Positions 34,785 to 46,320 of a stretch of 64,000 nt of DNA are shown piece by piece. Location of the stretch: positions 992,001 through 1,056,000 of the forward strand of contig MQVO02000006.1 in NCBI GenBank assembly GCA_001986395.2, read 5' to 3'. This DNA comes from Irpex lacteus. Taxonomy: Eukaryota; Basidiomycota; Agaricomycetes; Polyporales; Irpicaceae. The notes below the pieces were generated by a model. That model was not told where the DNA came from. It was given only the letters and a program-made list of their open reading frames with translations, and did no database searches. Each line of letters opens with the position of its first letter. Position 1 is the first letter of the stretch. Position numbers and translations under genes: made by a program.

Positions 34785-36244
34785 GAAGACTTTACATGAT
34801 TTGTGCCTAAGTCAGTGCGCAGATCCCTCATTACGAAACATCGTAACAAACACTATCCCATCATCATCCTCCGAGTCTGAGTCTATCGGGATTCTTAGCT
34901 TTCCGCGAAGGATGGGCCTTACGTATGTCCTCGTGTTGCTAATATCGCTCACTCACTATATCTTGAGTCTTATTTCCAAAAGGTTGAACTCTGTTCTATC
35001 ACAAGCCTGGCAACATTTTCTGTGCGTCACACGTTAGCATCCCTCATTTCTCACTTCCTTTAGGACGCGGCCGGACGACCGGTCAGCGCAGCTCGTTTCA
35101 TGGTTTGTCATATGTCTTGTGGCAAGATCTGTGCTTCATAAACCTAATAACGTGGCGCACAGTCAACAGTCCGTATTCTTTTCGGCGCCCGCTCAAACTT
35201 TCTTAGGCCACAGCTACGCGCAGCTCTCGAACTACGCTGCATACGCAAACCTTGAACGGCCGACGCATAGCCGTTCCGTCGAGCGCTCCGATACCCGTCA
35301 TGACATACACGGCAAGCGATCAGCTGGACCTTGGAAAGTCTCCGTTTCTGTGGCTCCACAGGCTGTGCAGACCGACGTCAAGGAATATAGCACTGGTCTG
35401 AGTACTGAGTACTGAGTGACGACTCACTACGTGTAATCAGCGCTCACAACTACTCTCGGGAGCGCAGAATCGCTGTACTGTGACCACTCTGCATCCTTCG
35501 GAGCATGCAGCCACTGACAAATGTTCCTAATACAATTGCGAGCCAATGACTTGGAGTTCGGGGGTGTAGCTTATCCGTTCGGATATTCGTAGATGCTGCT
35601 TGATCGGTTAACTAGCTCCTGTGAGTCCTTCTGTGTTGTGCTACATAGTGGAGCAAATCAGGAGCGTACTCACTGGCACACAGCGTGCAGCGCCTTGTCG
35701 GTCAGAAGAGTGCGGTGAAGGCGATGCGCATTTATGCTATAAGTAGTGGAGGGAAATCCATGATCCACGGACCATTGGTATGATCGTAGAACGAGGCTGG
35801 TACGCAAACTACTGTAAAAAATCCTTTCTATCATCCTCCGAGTTGTCGAAGTACGTTCGGACCAAGACTACTCTGCGCCATGGACTGACAGTGCACCTCG
35901 TCAATCAACACAGAGCATGGCCACACTGTCCGGTACTTGAGACTTCCTCATCGACGTCATTTGATGTCGCGAGCAACGCTCATTCGTTGTTGTTCCCTGA
36001 ATGGCATAACTCCCTCGCTTCGTGGCTACTAGGATTGCTACGGAATCAGAGCCGTCTTACTGCGCTACTTCGTGCTACACACGTGTACCTCCACCTTATT
36101 ATGATGGTGAACTTCCACCTTCCGCAATTACTGATCTCCAATGAGCAGCGGTCATGACCTTACTACGTCTACGGGAAAGGGTAAGCCGTAACTACTGTCT
36201 TGTGAGATTCGCTCGAGAGTATCTTGCATTTATGAGGTTATGGT

Positions 36245-36658
36245 CTACGCCTTCCTGTCACCAATGTCCCCGTCCTCTGCTGCTTTCAATTCTAGATCTG
36301 CCTTCACAACAACAGCTAACTTGATGGCCACAATGGCCTCGCACAACGACGGAGTGATGATACTCCAGTACACAATATGTGTGAGACTTTGTAAGTCGTC
36401 CACTGTGTGTACGTTCAGTGCATGCTCCGCGATATTCTCGAGATCTTCGTCAGGGACTAGATTACACGGTGCGTAGCCCGGGAACAAATTTTTCCACTCG
36501 AGTTTCCATGTGTCTTCTCTCCAGTGCTTCAGCATGTTGTGAATGGTGTCCGTTTGTTCTGAAGTAAGCATGTGGGATGTGTTCGATCTTGAAGAAGAGG
36601 TGGAAGTGAAATTGACCATGACCCACTCTGAGTCTGACTGGCGACCTGAGGAGGACAT
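36245..36658 (-). CDS. Short hypothetical protein
   Basis: A single 137-codon frame from ATG to TAG. No firm family. The middle has a constrained look: WREDTWKLEWKNLFPG, then PDEDLENIAEHALNVHTVDDLQSLTHIVYWSII. A pattern of Asp/Glu-Leu, Ile-Ala-x-His-Ala and Thr-Val-Asp-Asp-Leu is, from memory, like C-terminal tails of basidiomycete helicase-type proteins, so this could be a relic or a small derived gene. It ends with a Lys/Glu-rich helix. No introns are needed. Composition and length are the only support. Confidence 0.4.
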   Translation of the reverse strand: MSSSGRQSDSEWVMVNFTSTSSSRSNTSHMLTSEQTDTIHNMLKHWREDTWKLEWKNLFPGYAPCNLVPDEDLENIAEHALNVHTVDDLQSLTHIVYWSIITPSLCEAIVAIKLAVVVKADLELKAAEDGDIGDRKA

Positions 36659-37134
36659 CGGAGAGACAGGAAGATGTGATCTGAGTCGTCAATGGATAAT
36701 AGTGTTCCAGTGAATGTAGTCGACTTACTTGATGTGCAGACTCGAGCTGCACTAGTACTATTAAATGGTCAGGTGTACACAGTGACCGGCGAGTTGGCAA
36801 GACGGGAGAGTAGTGGGAGAGTAGACAAGATCTGTAGTCCGCTCCACCATGACCACGATGACTGCCGGGTCTTCAATCAAGATGCGATGCAAAACAAAAA
36901 TAGTAGTACATTTTATACTTGCAACAGAAACAACTACAAAAGTCCCGTTAACGTGCTTTTCTACACCATCAACCCTCAGACTCAGACACACTACTACACG
37001 GCCTACTCGTCCGTCTTGAGAAGTTTCGATCTACTACTTTTCTCTACTTCGTACATTACACATTAGATTTCGCTTTGCGTTCGGGATCTCGGAAGGTCCT
37101 AATATTCGGAGGTAAAGGGGTTTCTCGATGTCGT
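36659..37134. other. Intergenic region
   Basis: 476 bp between the short hypothetical gene and the dehydrogenase 3' end. No feature recognised. Confidence 0.5.
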
Positions 37135-38733
37135 TTAGTAGTCGTCGACAGAGACGTCCGGTCCAGAGATGATCGCTTTGATGACAGCCTTGCCGTCGGG
37201 GCTCTTGCCAGCCCTGTTGGTCTCGAAGGCCTCCTTGGCTTGGTCGAAAGTGAATCTGTGAGTGACCAGCGGCTTGAGGTCGATCTTTCCCTGGGCGGCC
37301 AATGCGATACCGAGCTCGTAGTCGCCAGGCTAGTGTACCCAATTGTCAGACCAATGTATATCAGAAGATAAAGTGACGGGACTTACCCCGTAACGGAAGG
37401 AGCCAGTGAAGCTGACCTCCTTAACGAGCAGAGTAGTGATGGGGATCTGGATTTCAGGTGCGCCCATACCGACTTGGACGTAGGTACCACCGTGTTTAGC
37501 GATGAGGATACCGGTCTGGATTGAGACCTCTGCACCAGAGGCATCAACAACAAGGTCGATGGCCTTGTGTCCTCTCTCCTCGATGTCAAGTTGCTTCTTC
37601 AAGGTCTCAGCGTTCCTTGCAGAGTATTGCAGCTTGGTCTCGCCCTCGAGAGGCTTGGGTGGGAGATAGACGTCGGTGGCGGCGTAAGACTTGGCGAATT
37701 CGAGTCTGCTTGGGACGATGTCGACGGCGATGACACGGGCTGCGCCGAGGGCCTTTGCGACGGCCATGCAGAGGAGACCAACGGGTCCAGCACCGAAGAC
37801 GATGACTTTCTGGTTTGCGCGTAGCTTTCCAAGGTTGGCGACGGAGTGAATGCCGACTGCGAGGGGTTCAGCCTGAATCAAAGATGGTTGAGTATATGAG
37901 GTTTATCAGATAATCGAGGATTAGCGCGTACCATAGCACCATCCTCGAGAGTGAGGTTATCGGGGAGCTTGTAGGTGAGGTCTCCGGGAATTCGGTAGTA
38001 TCTTGCGAGAGTACCGTCGTAAGGGGGAGTAGCAGCAAAGATGATGTCAGGGCAGAGCTAAAGAGATATCGACGTTAATGATCAGTTGATGATAAGATGA
38101 GTTATGTATGTTCGTACCTCGTAGCGACCTCTCTTGCAGGCATCGCAGACACGGCAAGTTGCACCTGGCTCCATCGCAACACGATCGCCAGGCTTTACAT
38201 GGTGGATCTTCTTGCCGACTGCAGAGGAGAAAGATCAGCAAAGATCCTATGAGATGAGACCGGTCAATCTTACCTTTTGATACGACACCGGCGGACTCAT
38301 GTCCGAGGACCTATGGCGGGATCGTTTGATAAACGAATAAAGGAGTCAAACAAATTGCCTACCATGGGAGCCTTCACAATGAAGTCGCCGATACGACCAT
38401 GTTGGAGGTAGTGAACCTGTGTGAGAGAAAGGCGGAATGAATATACACTGTTCAGGGTCTTTCCAGGATCGAGTGTTGACGCACATCAGAGCCGCAGATA
38501 CCTGGGAAGGTTATGTAGTCAGTCGGTTGGTCGTGTGAGGCGGCATACCACGACTCAACACTCACCGGTCTTCTTGACCTCGACGAGCACCTCATCGTCG
38601 AGAACTACCCCAGATCCGACGTTAGACAAGCGCGCGAGAGATAACGGAGAAGCGACGTACTTTCGGGAATTGGTCTCTCCTCAAAGACAACGTCCTCGAC
38701 ACCACGGAGAACAAAGGAGGGGTTGTTAGACAT
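37135..38733 (-). CDS. Zinc-dependent polyol dehydrogenase (xylitol/sorbitol dehydrogenase)
   Basis: Medium-chain dehydrogenase that likely oxidises xylitol to D-xylulose (or a related polyol) with NAD+, linking pentose use to the pentose phosphate pathway in the cytosol. Nine exons on the minus strand (38733-38661, 38604-38566, 38501-38485, 38416-38363, 38310-38274, 38218-38118, 38057-37932, 37872-37387, 37329-37135) give 375 residues; exon 3 is only 17 nt. Catalytic zinc site: GICGSDVHY and VLGHESAGVV. Structural zinc site: cysteines in GATCRVCDACKRGRYELC. Rossmann motif: GAGPVG, followed by an Asp in VIAVDIVPSR, which points to NAD rather than NADP. Xylitol versus L-arabinitol or sorbitol preference cannot be settled here. 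A TATATAT lies about 66 bp upstream. Confidence 0.93.
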
Positions 38734-38798
38734 ATTGTGGGTGTGATAGATGGATAGAACAGGGGATGTTGGGACAGCAGGCGGGTGAGAATGGGGAA

Positions 38799-38805
38799 TA
38801 TATAT
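38799..38805 (-). promoter_or_regulatory. TATA-like element of the polyol dehydrogenase gene
   Basis: TATATAT (self-complementary) 66 bp upstream of the start codon. Core-promoter use inferred. Confidence 0.4.
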
Positions 38806-39387
38806 GTGAGAGGGGCGGCGGTTTTGCTCGGACCGGATAGAGGGGTCCAGGGCCGACCCCCATGATCCTGGAGAACGCTGCGAGCAGCGGAGAACCGTTC
38901 GACGATCGTCGGCCAACGGTTGGAACTTGTCGAATTGTCATCCAATTATCAATTGCCCGATAACATAGTCTCGACACACTCAAGTATTCTCGACTTCTCG
39001 CACAATATCCAACGGTCTTTCGCCAAGGGCCATTCGCAATAGTGTGGCTGCCATTTACAGGCTGTTGGCTGCCCAAATCAGCAGTGAAGACCTTCTCTAC
39101 CAGAGCAGGGTACAGAGAATCCGTGGCTCAGTCACTTCATGTTCCGTGAAAATTTTATACGACAATCTGCAAACAAGCATCACAATGAACGTCATTTATC
39201 TAGACGGCCGTACTGACAGCCCGAAATACGGTGCGATCCGTCTGGTGTAGAGGAGAGTGCACCGCTTGTCAAAAATCCTGTCCGTCTAGCCAACGACCGA
39301 CCTTTAACGACCTTATAATGGACTCTCCGGGGTAACTCCGCACTCTCTCGGGATGGATCATATACTTGAAAATCTACTTGGTCTAGA

Positions 39388-39641
39388 ACCTCTAGCTCAG
39401 AAAATTGGGTCATGGCAAGGGGAGCCCGCCGAAGGCGGGCCCCCCGCGAAATTTGGACCTAAGACCAGGGGTGGCAGGGGTCAAATTTGCCTGTTAAGGC
39501 AGTCCTCCCCTGGCGTGGGTCAAAGAGGCGCCCGCACGTGCACCAGTTAGGTACTGTATAGGGGGCGCCAGCTTAGGTCGGGCAGGACCCAAGGGACCCA
39601 GTTAGGTCCACCCCTGGCCATGAGGAAGTACCTCTAGCTCA
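39388..39641. mobile_element. MITE-like non-autonomous element with 12-bp flanking direct repeats
   Basis: A 230-bp insert (39400-39629) lies between two perfect copies of ACCTCTAGCTCA (39388-39399 and 39630-39641). Near its ends are inverted repeats TCATGGCAAGGGG (39410-39422) and the complement of TCATGGCCAGGGG (39611-39623), 12 of 13 bases matching. The insert has no coding capacity, is GC-rich against its surroundings, and holds a 7-bp perfect GC hairpin at 39424-39440. This looks like a small non-autonomous DNA transposon. The inverted repeats are set in by 6-10 bases from the direct repeats, so the exact ends are uncertain. Confidence 0.55.
39424..39440. repeat. GC-rich perfect hairpin
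   Basis: GCCCGCC, loop GAA, GGCGGGC inside the MITE-like element; a stable short stem in single-stranded DNA or RNA. Confidence 0.85.
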
Positions 39642-41858
39642 AGTATAACACGCACCAGATGTAATTCAGGAGGTGCCGAGTGCAGAATATAATTGCCTAA
39701 CGGAAAGCCGGCCCACATCTCGTGCACCCCGCACAACCATGCGGAATTCGGCGGGGGCGGGGTTATGAGCCTGGCAGGACATATAGAGAGGATTGGTCCC
39801 GCCTAACCCGACGGAAGGGTGGCCGAGCCGGTGCTTTCCTTTCAGGACTACTGCTGTATTGCATCCGACGTTAGATAAAGAGATTGACTCTGGTTTGAAG
39901 AAGTTCGCATTACATCAGGAAACAGCGCGGACGCAACCAAGAGCTACGTTGACGCCGTATCGCCCGTACTGTCCGTAGACAAGTACCCCCTACGTGTAGC
40001 AGCGGCCCGCTGAGCACGTATCTCTGTAGCACCTCGTAGCATAGAGCGACAGCCCCGTAGATTGTGGTAGTATCAGCGTATAGATCCGTAGACTTGTATT
40101 ATCCATTCAATTTCATGGCACTCTTGGTATTGAGAAGATAAATGATTGCATTGCAAACGGAAATACAGCTTATGACTAGGTGTATATATGCTATACATAA
40201 GCAAAGTACATTATTACTACCTCACTGCATCATTTCATAGTCTACTGCTGCCTGCATGCTCGAATACGCGTAGTGTTCCTACGCGGTGCACATACGGAAC
40301 CTGGCAAAAGTATTAGTGTACGCTCTGTAATGAAAGTCTTCTACGTACCTTGAGAAGAGTCCGTGCTCACCGAATTACGATAGACTCACTCCGTGCGCCG
40401 AGTGCCGTATTTCAACCTGTCGACTCACCTAACGAGTGCATTAATGGACGTCGATGAGCTGATCATATCCCACACGAAAACAAGAGGGCACTGACCTGTT
40501 TTGAAACACCGTCGACAAAGCCCAACAAAGGCCTCAATCACCGCGACCGTTCATTACGACAATGCTGGTACTGATCGAGCTTAAGATACTTATTCTTGGA
40601 GGCGTGGGTTGCGAACATCATTTTATGAGTTAGACATTACGCTACATAACCCCACCGTAGTTCAGCACTTTGTTCGATAGTAACTCGACCGAATCACTCA
40701 CATCTGACGTGTCACGCATCAATCTACCGTTCTTGAGGGCAGCTAGAGTCGTGGGGGGCGGTTGCAGGAAGAGGACATGGGGGATGAGACGACGCAGGAC
40801 GACGCGCGGCGTACCAGCATAAGTACAGGAAATCAAACTCCGCTGATGAGCCCCACTTTGGGCCCGGGCGTCTTGTACTTCAAACCGACTCGGACGCGAA
40901 GTTCACGCGAAGTACTCAAGGGCAGTTCGACCGACGACAGAATACTTGCAATGTAAGCAGCTACCGTGTTGCGCAAGAACTGGTACTCAGTAGCCAATAG
41001 TCACTCGCAACGGCGCTGATACTTTCTCGTAATACACACATACTGATAACTTTGAATTAACAGCGAAATACTTAATCGTAGCAGTAGCAATATGCTACTC
41101 AGCACCAAACTTGAGTTTTGAATAAAAGTCTAGTTAGCAGTCTACAGACCTAGCCTATGAGTCTACCACATGCTACGAAGACATGCTAATCATCTACGTT
41201 GTGCTACCGAGCACCACTTCGCCTCAGTGACTGGAGAACACCGCTGACGGCGCTCCGTAGATGATCACTAACTACATGGATTTAGCGTGTTTCCTGATGT
41301 AGAACACGTCTTCAATAATTGCAATACTTCTACAGCATGTATCCTGACAAGCCAGGTGATTGTCACTAGTACTATCGATGAGTATACATGCAGTAAAACG
41401 GTGCATAGCACTTACGAAAATTGTACGTGCGATGTCGCAAGTATGTGTTGCATCCATCTAGAATCAACAGTGTGTACTAATCGTGGTAAAGAAGGCTGTC
41501 GAGGATGAGTCTCATCTTCAGGTACATGACAATACAGCTGACCATATATTACCACGATGCCAGGATGGGCATAAGCCGGTTAGTGCATGGGAGAGTACGT
41601 AACGGTGAGTCTCACAGACTTCGCAGAAGAATCTCACAGCGATGCCCTCTTCGAGACTGGGAGTTCACATAGAACAGCGGTATCTAATCGCAACCTGAAA
41701 CTGCTGCGATACGTGGCCACAATCAACAACCACGACGAGAGGCTTATTATACCCCAGTCAGTGGGATGGAGCCCGAATGAAGGGAAGACCGACGCTAGCT
41801 GAGAAGCGCAAGCACGCAAGACACACGCTTTATCGATCGAGAACACTGGCGTCTAATA

Positions 41859-41864
41859 CACGTG
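41859..41864. promoter_or_regulatory. CACGTG E-box upstream of MET6
   Basis: CACGTG inside the palindrome TACACGTGTA, 100 bp before the MET6 start. In yeasts Cbf1 binds CACGTG at sulphur amino-acid genes including MET genes, so a methionine-pathway control site is plausible here; conservation in basidiomycetes is inferred. Confidence 0.4.
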
Positions 41865-41963
41865 TAGCTGAAAATATCGTATATCAGTCGTCGTACCAGT
41901 TTTCACATCCCCAACCCCTCTTTCTTTTCTTCCTCCATCCTCTCTTTCTTCAGACACGTCAGA

Positions 41964-44545
41964 ATGGTTGCCTCTAGTGTCCTTGGTTTCCCCCGTATCG
42001 GTTAGTATTCTACTTGCGTCTTGCTATCCAGATTACTCACAATCATCGCGTGCACATTATAGGTGCAAACCGTGAGATCAAAAAGGCCGTCGAGGCTTAC
42101 TGGGCGGGCAAGTTGTCTGCTGATGAGTTGACCAAGGTTGCCGCCGAGGTCAAGAAGACGACTTGGACTAGCTTGAAGGAGCGTGGCGTGGACTTCATCC
42201 CCAGGTAAGCCTTGTTTGACACACACGTGGGCACGAATGACAAGCTAATCACTATTCATTAGCGGTGACTTCTCTCTTTACGATCATGTCCTCGACCACT
42301 CCGCTGCCTTCAACGCTATTCCCAAGCGTTACCTTGGCCACAACCTCTCTCCCCTCGACATCTACTTCGCTATGGGCCGTGGGCGTCAGGCTGATGGTGT
42401 CGATGTCCCCGCTTCCGAGATGAAGAAATGGTATGTATCATTTCATTATCAAGTGTTTTGAGGTTTTCTGACCAATACGATAGGTTCGACTCCAACTACC
42501 ACTTCGTCGTTCCCGAGTTCTCTGAGGAGACCGAGTTCAAGCTGCTTTTCAACAAGGCAGTCGAGGAGTTCAAGGAGGCTCAGGCGCTCGGTATCACTAC
42601 CCGCCCTGTGGTCCTTGGTCCCGTCTCTTTCCTCGTTCTTGGTAAGGCTGCCAAGGAGGCCAAGGCTGGCTTCCAGCCCATCTCCCTCCTTCCTAAGCTC
42701 CTGCCCGTCTATAAGCAGCTCCTGAGCGAGCTCAAGGCTGCTGGTGCCGAGTGGGTCCAGATTGATGAGCCCATCCTTGTCCTTGACTCCGCGAGCAACT
42801 ACGAGAAGGAATTCGTCGCTGCCTACACCGAGTTGGCCCCTGTCGCCCCCAAGATCGTCGTTGCCACCTACTACGGCCGTCTGGACTCGAACGTCAACAT
42901 CGCCGTTCAGCTCCCTGTCGCTGGTCTCCACATCGACCTTGCTCGTGAGCCCGCTCAGCTTGACGCTGTTTTGGCTGCTGTCAAGCCCACCCAGTTGATC
43001 CTCTCCCTCGGTCTCGTTAACGGCCGTAACATCTGGAAGACTGACATCGAGGCCGCTGTCAAGCTCGGCCAGAAGGCTATCTCCGCTCTCGGTGCTGACC
43101 GTGTCATCGCTGCCACCTCCTCTTCCCTCCTCCACACTCCCGTTACTCTTGCTGCTGAGAACAGGTTGACTCCTGAGCAGAAGGACTGGTTCGCCTTCGC
43201 TCTCGAGAAGGCCGAGGAGGTTTCTACCATTGCTGCCGTCCTCTCTGGTTCTCAGGACCCCAAGGTCACCGCTGCTTACGAGGCCAACAAGGTCTCCATC
43301 GCCAAGCGTCGTGAGTTCGAGCGCAACTCTGATGATGCCGTTAGGCAGCGTGTTGCTTCTATCACTCCCGACATGCTCAACCGCAAGAGCCCCTTCGCTA
43401 TCCGTAAGGAGGTCCAGAGACAGAAGCTCAACCTCCCCAAGTTCCCCACCACCACCATCGGCTCCTTCCCTGTAAGTTCTAGTTATTCACGGAGTATCGC
43501 AAGCTTCTCACATCTATGTTTCGCAGCAAACCAAGGAGATCCGTACTGCTCGTGCTAAGCTCAACAAGAAGGAGATCACTGAGGAGGAGTACAACGAGTT
43601 CATCAAGAAGGAGATCCAGAACGTTGTTGCCTTCCAGGAGAAGATTGGTCTCGACGTCCTCGTTCACGGCGAGCCTGAGCGTAACGACATGGTTCAGTAC
43701 TTCGGTGAGCGCCTCAACGGCTTCGTCTTCACCCAGAACGGTTGGGTCCAGAGCTACGGTTCCCGTTACGTTCGTCCTCCCATCATCGTCTCCGACGTCA
43801 GCCGCCCTGGTCCCATTACCGTCGAGTGGTCGAGATATGCTCAGAGCCTCACCAGCAAGCCCATGAAGGGTATGCTTACTGGTCCCGTCACCATCCTCAA
43901 CTGGTCCTTCCCTCGTGACGATGTCTCCCGTGAGATCCAGTCCAAGCAGCTTGCTCTTGCTCTCCGTGATGAGGTTATCGACCTCGAGAAGGGTGGTATC
44001 AGCGCCGTTCAGGTCGATGAGCCCGCTCTCCGTGAGGGTCTCCCTCTCCGCAAGGTTGACTGGCCCGCCTACCTCGACTGGGCTCTCTCCTCCTTCAAGC
44101 TCGCTACCGCTGGTGTCACCGATGCTCTGCAGACCCACTCCCACTTCTGCTACTCCGACTTCGACGACATCTTCACCTCCATCCAGGACTTGGATGCTGA
44201 TGTCATCTCGATCGAGGCGTCGAAGAGCGACATGAAGCTCCTCAACACCTTTAAGCACTACGGCTACTCCAACCAGATCGGGCCTGGTGTTTACGACATC
44301 CACTCTCCTCGTGTCCCCAGTGAGCAGGAGATCAAGGACCGTCTTGCGGCCATGCTTGCCATTCTTCCTCCCGACCTCCTCGTCGTCAACCCTGACTGTG
44401 GTCTCAAGACCCGTGGCTGGAAGGAGACTGAGGGTAAGTCTACCGTGCTCGTTGAATATCACATCGCACCTCACTAACTGTCTATTCTATAGCTTCCCTC
44501 GTGAACCTCGTCAACGCCGCCCGCTGGGCTAGGTCCACTGCTTAA
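41964..44545 (+). CDS. MET6: Cobalamin-independent methionine synthase
   Basis: Transfers a methyl group from methyltetrahydropteroyl-polyglutamate to homocysteine to make methionine, in the cytosol. Six exons (41964-42000, 42063-42204, 42263-42430, 42484-43471, 43527-44433, 44493-44545) give 764 residues, the family's normal length. Both halves of the duplicated barrel are present: N-terminal [16 protein letters not shown], and C-terminal [31 protein letters not shown] and [13 protein letters not shown]. The zinc site residues are visible in [17 protein letters not shown] and [11 protein letters not shown]. Codon use is strongly biased to C-ending codons, unlike its neighbours, as expected for an abundant enzyme. 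This bias also opens long antisense frames, which are not genes. Confidence 0.97.
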
Positions 44546-45063
44546 ATGCATTATCCTTGCGCTTCAACAGCGTCCACTTCATGGTTAACTTATCCGAGAG
44601 CCGTCGAGGATTCCTCTCTCGTGCGGTCGCTCTATATATCTTGACCTAGGGGTTAGTTGTGCAAGGTGAATTCTTGATAGCAGGCCGAGGCCGATGCGTT
44701 GGGTTTACCGGATGGGCTGGGATGTTCTGCCGCCGAGTATCTATGGTGTGGCGAACGGACGGGGCCTGCTTGACATGTCTATTTGGGGTGTGTCGGGTGC
44801 GGTAACTCACATCACGGGGCACCATGTCGGGGTTATGGTGGTGTCCTTTTTGGATTTCAACAATCCTGGGCTGTGTTTATGCATCAACTGCAGACATGGT
44901 CCTTTTCTTGATGTAATAGCTATTGTATATCGCAATACATCTGCGTTTCTGTTGTGACATTTGGCTCTAAGCCGGGCGCGAGTCTGTATGACGAATCTCC
45001 CAAGTGGTCTGCACCAGCGCAGATACGTATACAAGCATTATCGTGTGCGCGTATGTCATCAAG
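44546..45063. other. Convergent 3' region of MET6 and the 2H-phosphoesterase gene
   Basis: 518 bp between stop codons. No gene recognised; 3' UTRs only. Confidence 0.55.
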
Positions 45064-46320
45064 CTACTTCAAAGATATCTTACCCACAGACACATACTCT
45101 CCCTCCGGACCCCAGCTCCCCATCTTGCAAATTTGAAGCTCATCAACTTCCCACTCGCCAAGGTGTACAGCGATCGGCTTCTTGCCTCGCACGGAGGTAG
45201 TCTGTGGAGAATCAGCAACCCCCGCGGCACTCGTCTGTCGCTCGATGGACCGGAAGGCGTCCGAGGCGATAACGTCTGCGTAGGAAAAGGGTTGGCGGGG
45301 GCCTTTGCGGTGGGATGTGTTGATCACTGTGCAGTGTAGCTGATTTTGCATGCACAGATGGTAGATTAGCAAAACCAGTATGTTTGATCTCCAGCAGTAA
45401 GTAGAAATATCACCTACCGTGAGCGGGCGGTTTTCGGTGACGAAACCTGCTCTCTTAAATTCGCGATGTACGAATTCTAAGGATCACATGTACAGACGCA
45501 TGTGATGAGTATGTTAGTGCATCGCTTGTAGAGTGTAATGATCGCAACGCCTACCGCAAACACCCTTCAACCGCCTCGCCTCCTCACCCCCATACTCAGG
45601 ACCCGCCCACATAACATGCGCCCTACTCAAGTCTCCCCTCTCAGGACGCATGACGTCCATCACGTTCAACCCGACTCGGAGCTCGTGACCGGCGAGTTTT
45701 TCCAAAATTTGTGGTCGGAGGTCGGTAAGGAGCTGGATGGCTGCTTGTAGGGTTAACGTTTTCGGGCTGGGTGTAAGTGGGTGGGCGTCGGTGGAAGTGG
45801 ATTGAGTGGGAGTGTCGGCAAGAGTCATGACGCCTAGTGTGAGATGCAACCTGCGGGGTGAGATGAGTATTCGGTCGTCTAGTCCGGGGATTCTGGGCGA
45901 GTGGTTGAGTAGGGCGGTTGCGAATGTTGATATGCGTGTTCGTAGCTCGGGGTGGTGGCCCTACCGTGATATAAGACTCAGTATCTCAAGTGAAAGGAGA
46001 GGAGAGGAGGATATGCCTACTAGCGGCAGTGAAAGAACTATGTGAAGTCACAATTCGAGTGTCAAGTCAGCTAAGTGAGTTCATAAATAGCTTAGAATAC
46101 GTGCGCTAGGCTTACAGCGTGTCGGACGTTGTCTCTCAAACGCATTGCCCTGAGTACTGATATCTGCCGTGTGCTGGCCTGAGGGTGCACTAGGCAGATG
46201 GCCTTGACCTCTGCTCCTGCCTCTGCCTCCTCGACCTCTACCACGTCCGCGACCGCGTTGAGCTGGCGTTGCAGTATGTAGTAGTGCTGGTGGTATGAGT
46301 TGACATGTAAGATCCAGCAA
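45064..46320 (-). CDS. AKAP7/ASCC1-like 2H phosphoesterase (5' end unresolved)
   Basis: Related to ASCC1 and the AKAP7 NLS domain, members of the 2H phosphoesterase/RNA-ligase-like superfamily. Resolved minus-strand exons: up to 46116, then 46037-46021 (17 nt), 45960-45555, 45476-45418 and 45339-45064. Spliced sequence reads FLSLPLGHHPELRTRI, then the first catalytic motif RLHLTLGVM and the second LHCTVINTS, giving the two HxTx-type signatures (H-L-T-L and H-C-T-V). The N-terminal exon codes for a RGRGRGRGGRGRSRG tract. No in-frame ATG exists in that exon, so one more 5' exon or splice is needed; the upper boundary given is only the limit of open frame. The human ASCC1 KH domain is not seen. 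Role in transcription-coupled repair or RNA processing is inferred from the family. Confidence 0.75.

Larger units (their letters stand above)
32993..36244. other. Gene-poor region
   Basis: About 3.25 kb without a gene I can support. Open frames of 60-125 codons occur (for example 34690-35037 and 35780-36157) but show no domain, no splice-supported extension and no recognisable similarity. Two perfect hairpins lie 80 bp apart at 34654-34784. The sequence could be degraded transposon or old gene remnants. Confidence 0.45.
38734..41963. other. Gene-poor region with mobile-element insertion
   Basis: About 3.2 kb. It begins with the dehydrogenase promoter, contains a MITE-like insertion (39388-39641), and ends with the MET6 promoter, whose last 70 bases are strongly C/T-rich as is common before highly expressed fungal genes. 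Between 39650 and 41800 no gene, repeat array or RNA gene is recognised. Confidence 0.5.

Noticed and set aside
34690..35037. 115-codon frame with one possible membrane segment
   Set aside because: Contains a perfect 12-bp hairpin, shows no family and no flanking exons; not enough to call a gene.
39811..39900. tRNA-like sequence with a good A box (TGGCCGAGCCGG)
   Set aside because: No matching B box, no acceptor-stem complement for GGAAGGG in the next 100 bases and no plausible anticodon arm. At most an old tRNA-derived fragment.
42449..43135. 228-codon minus-strand open frame
   Set aside because: Also an antisense shadow of MET6 exon 4.
43479..44474. 331-codon minus-strand open frame
   Set aside because: Antisense shadow of MET6, opened by its strong bias to C-ending codons; no domain.
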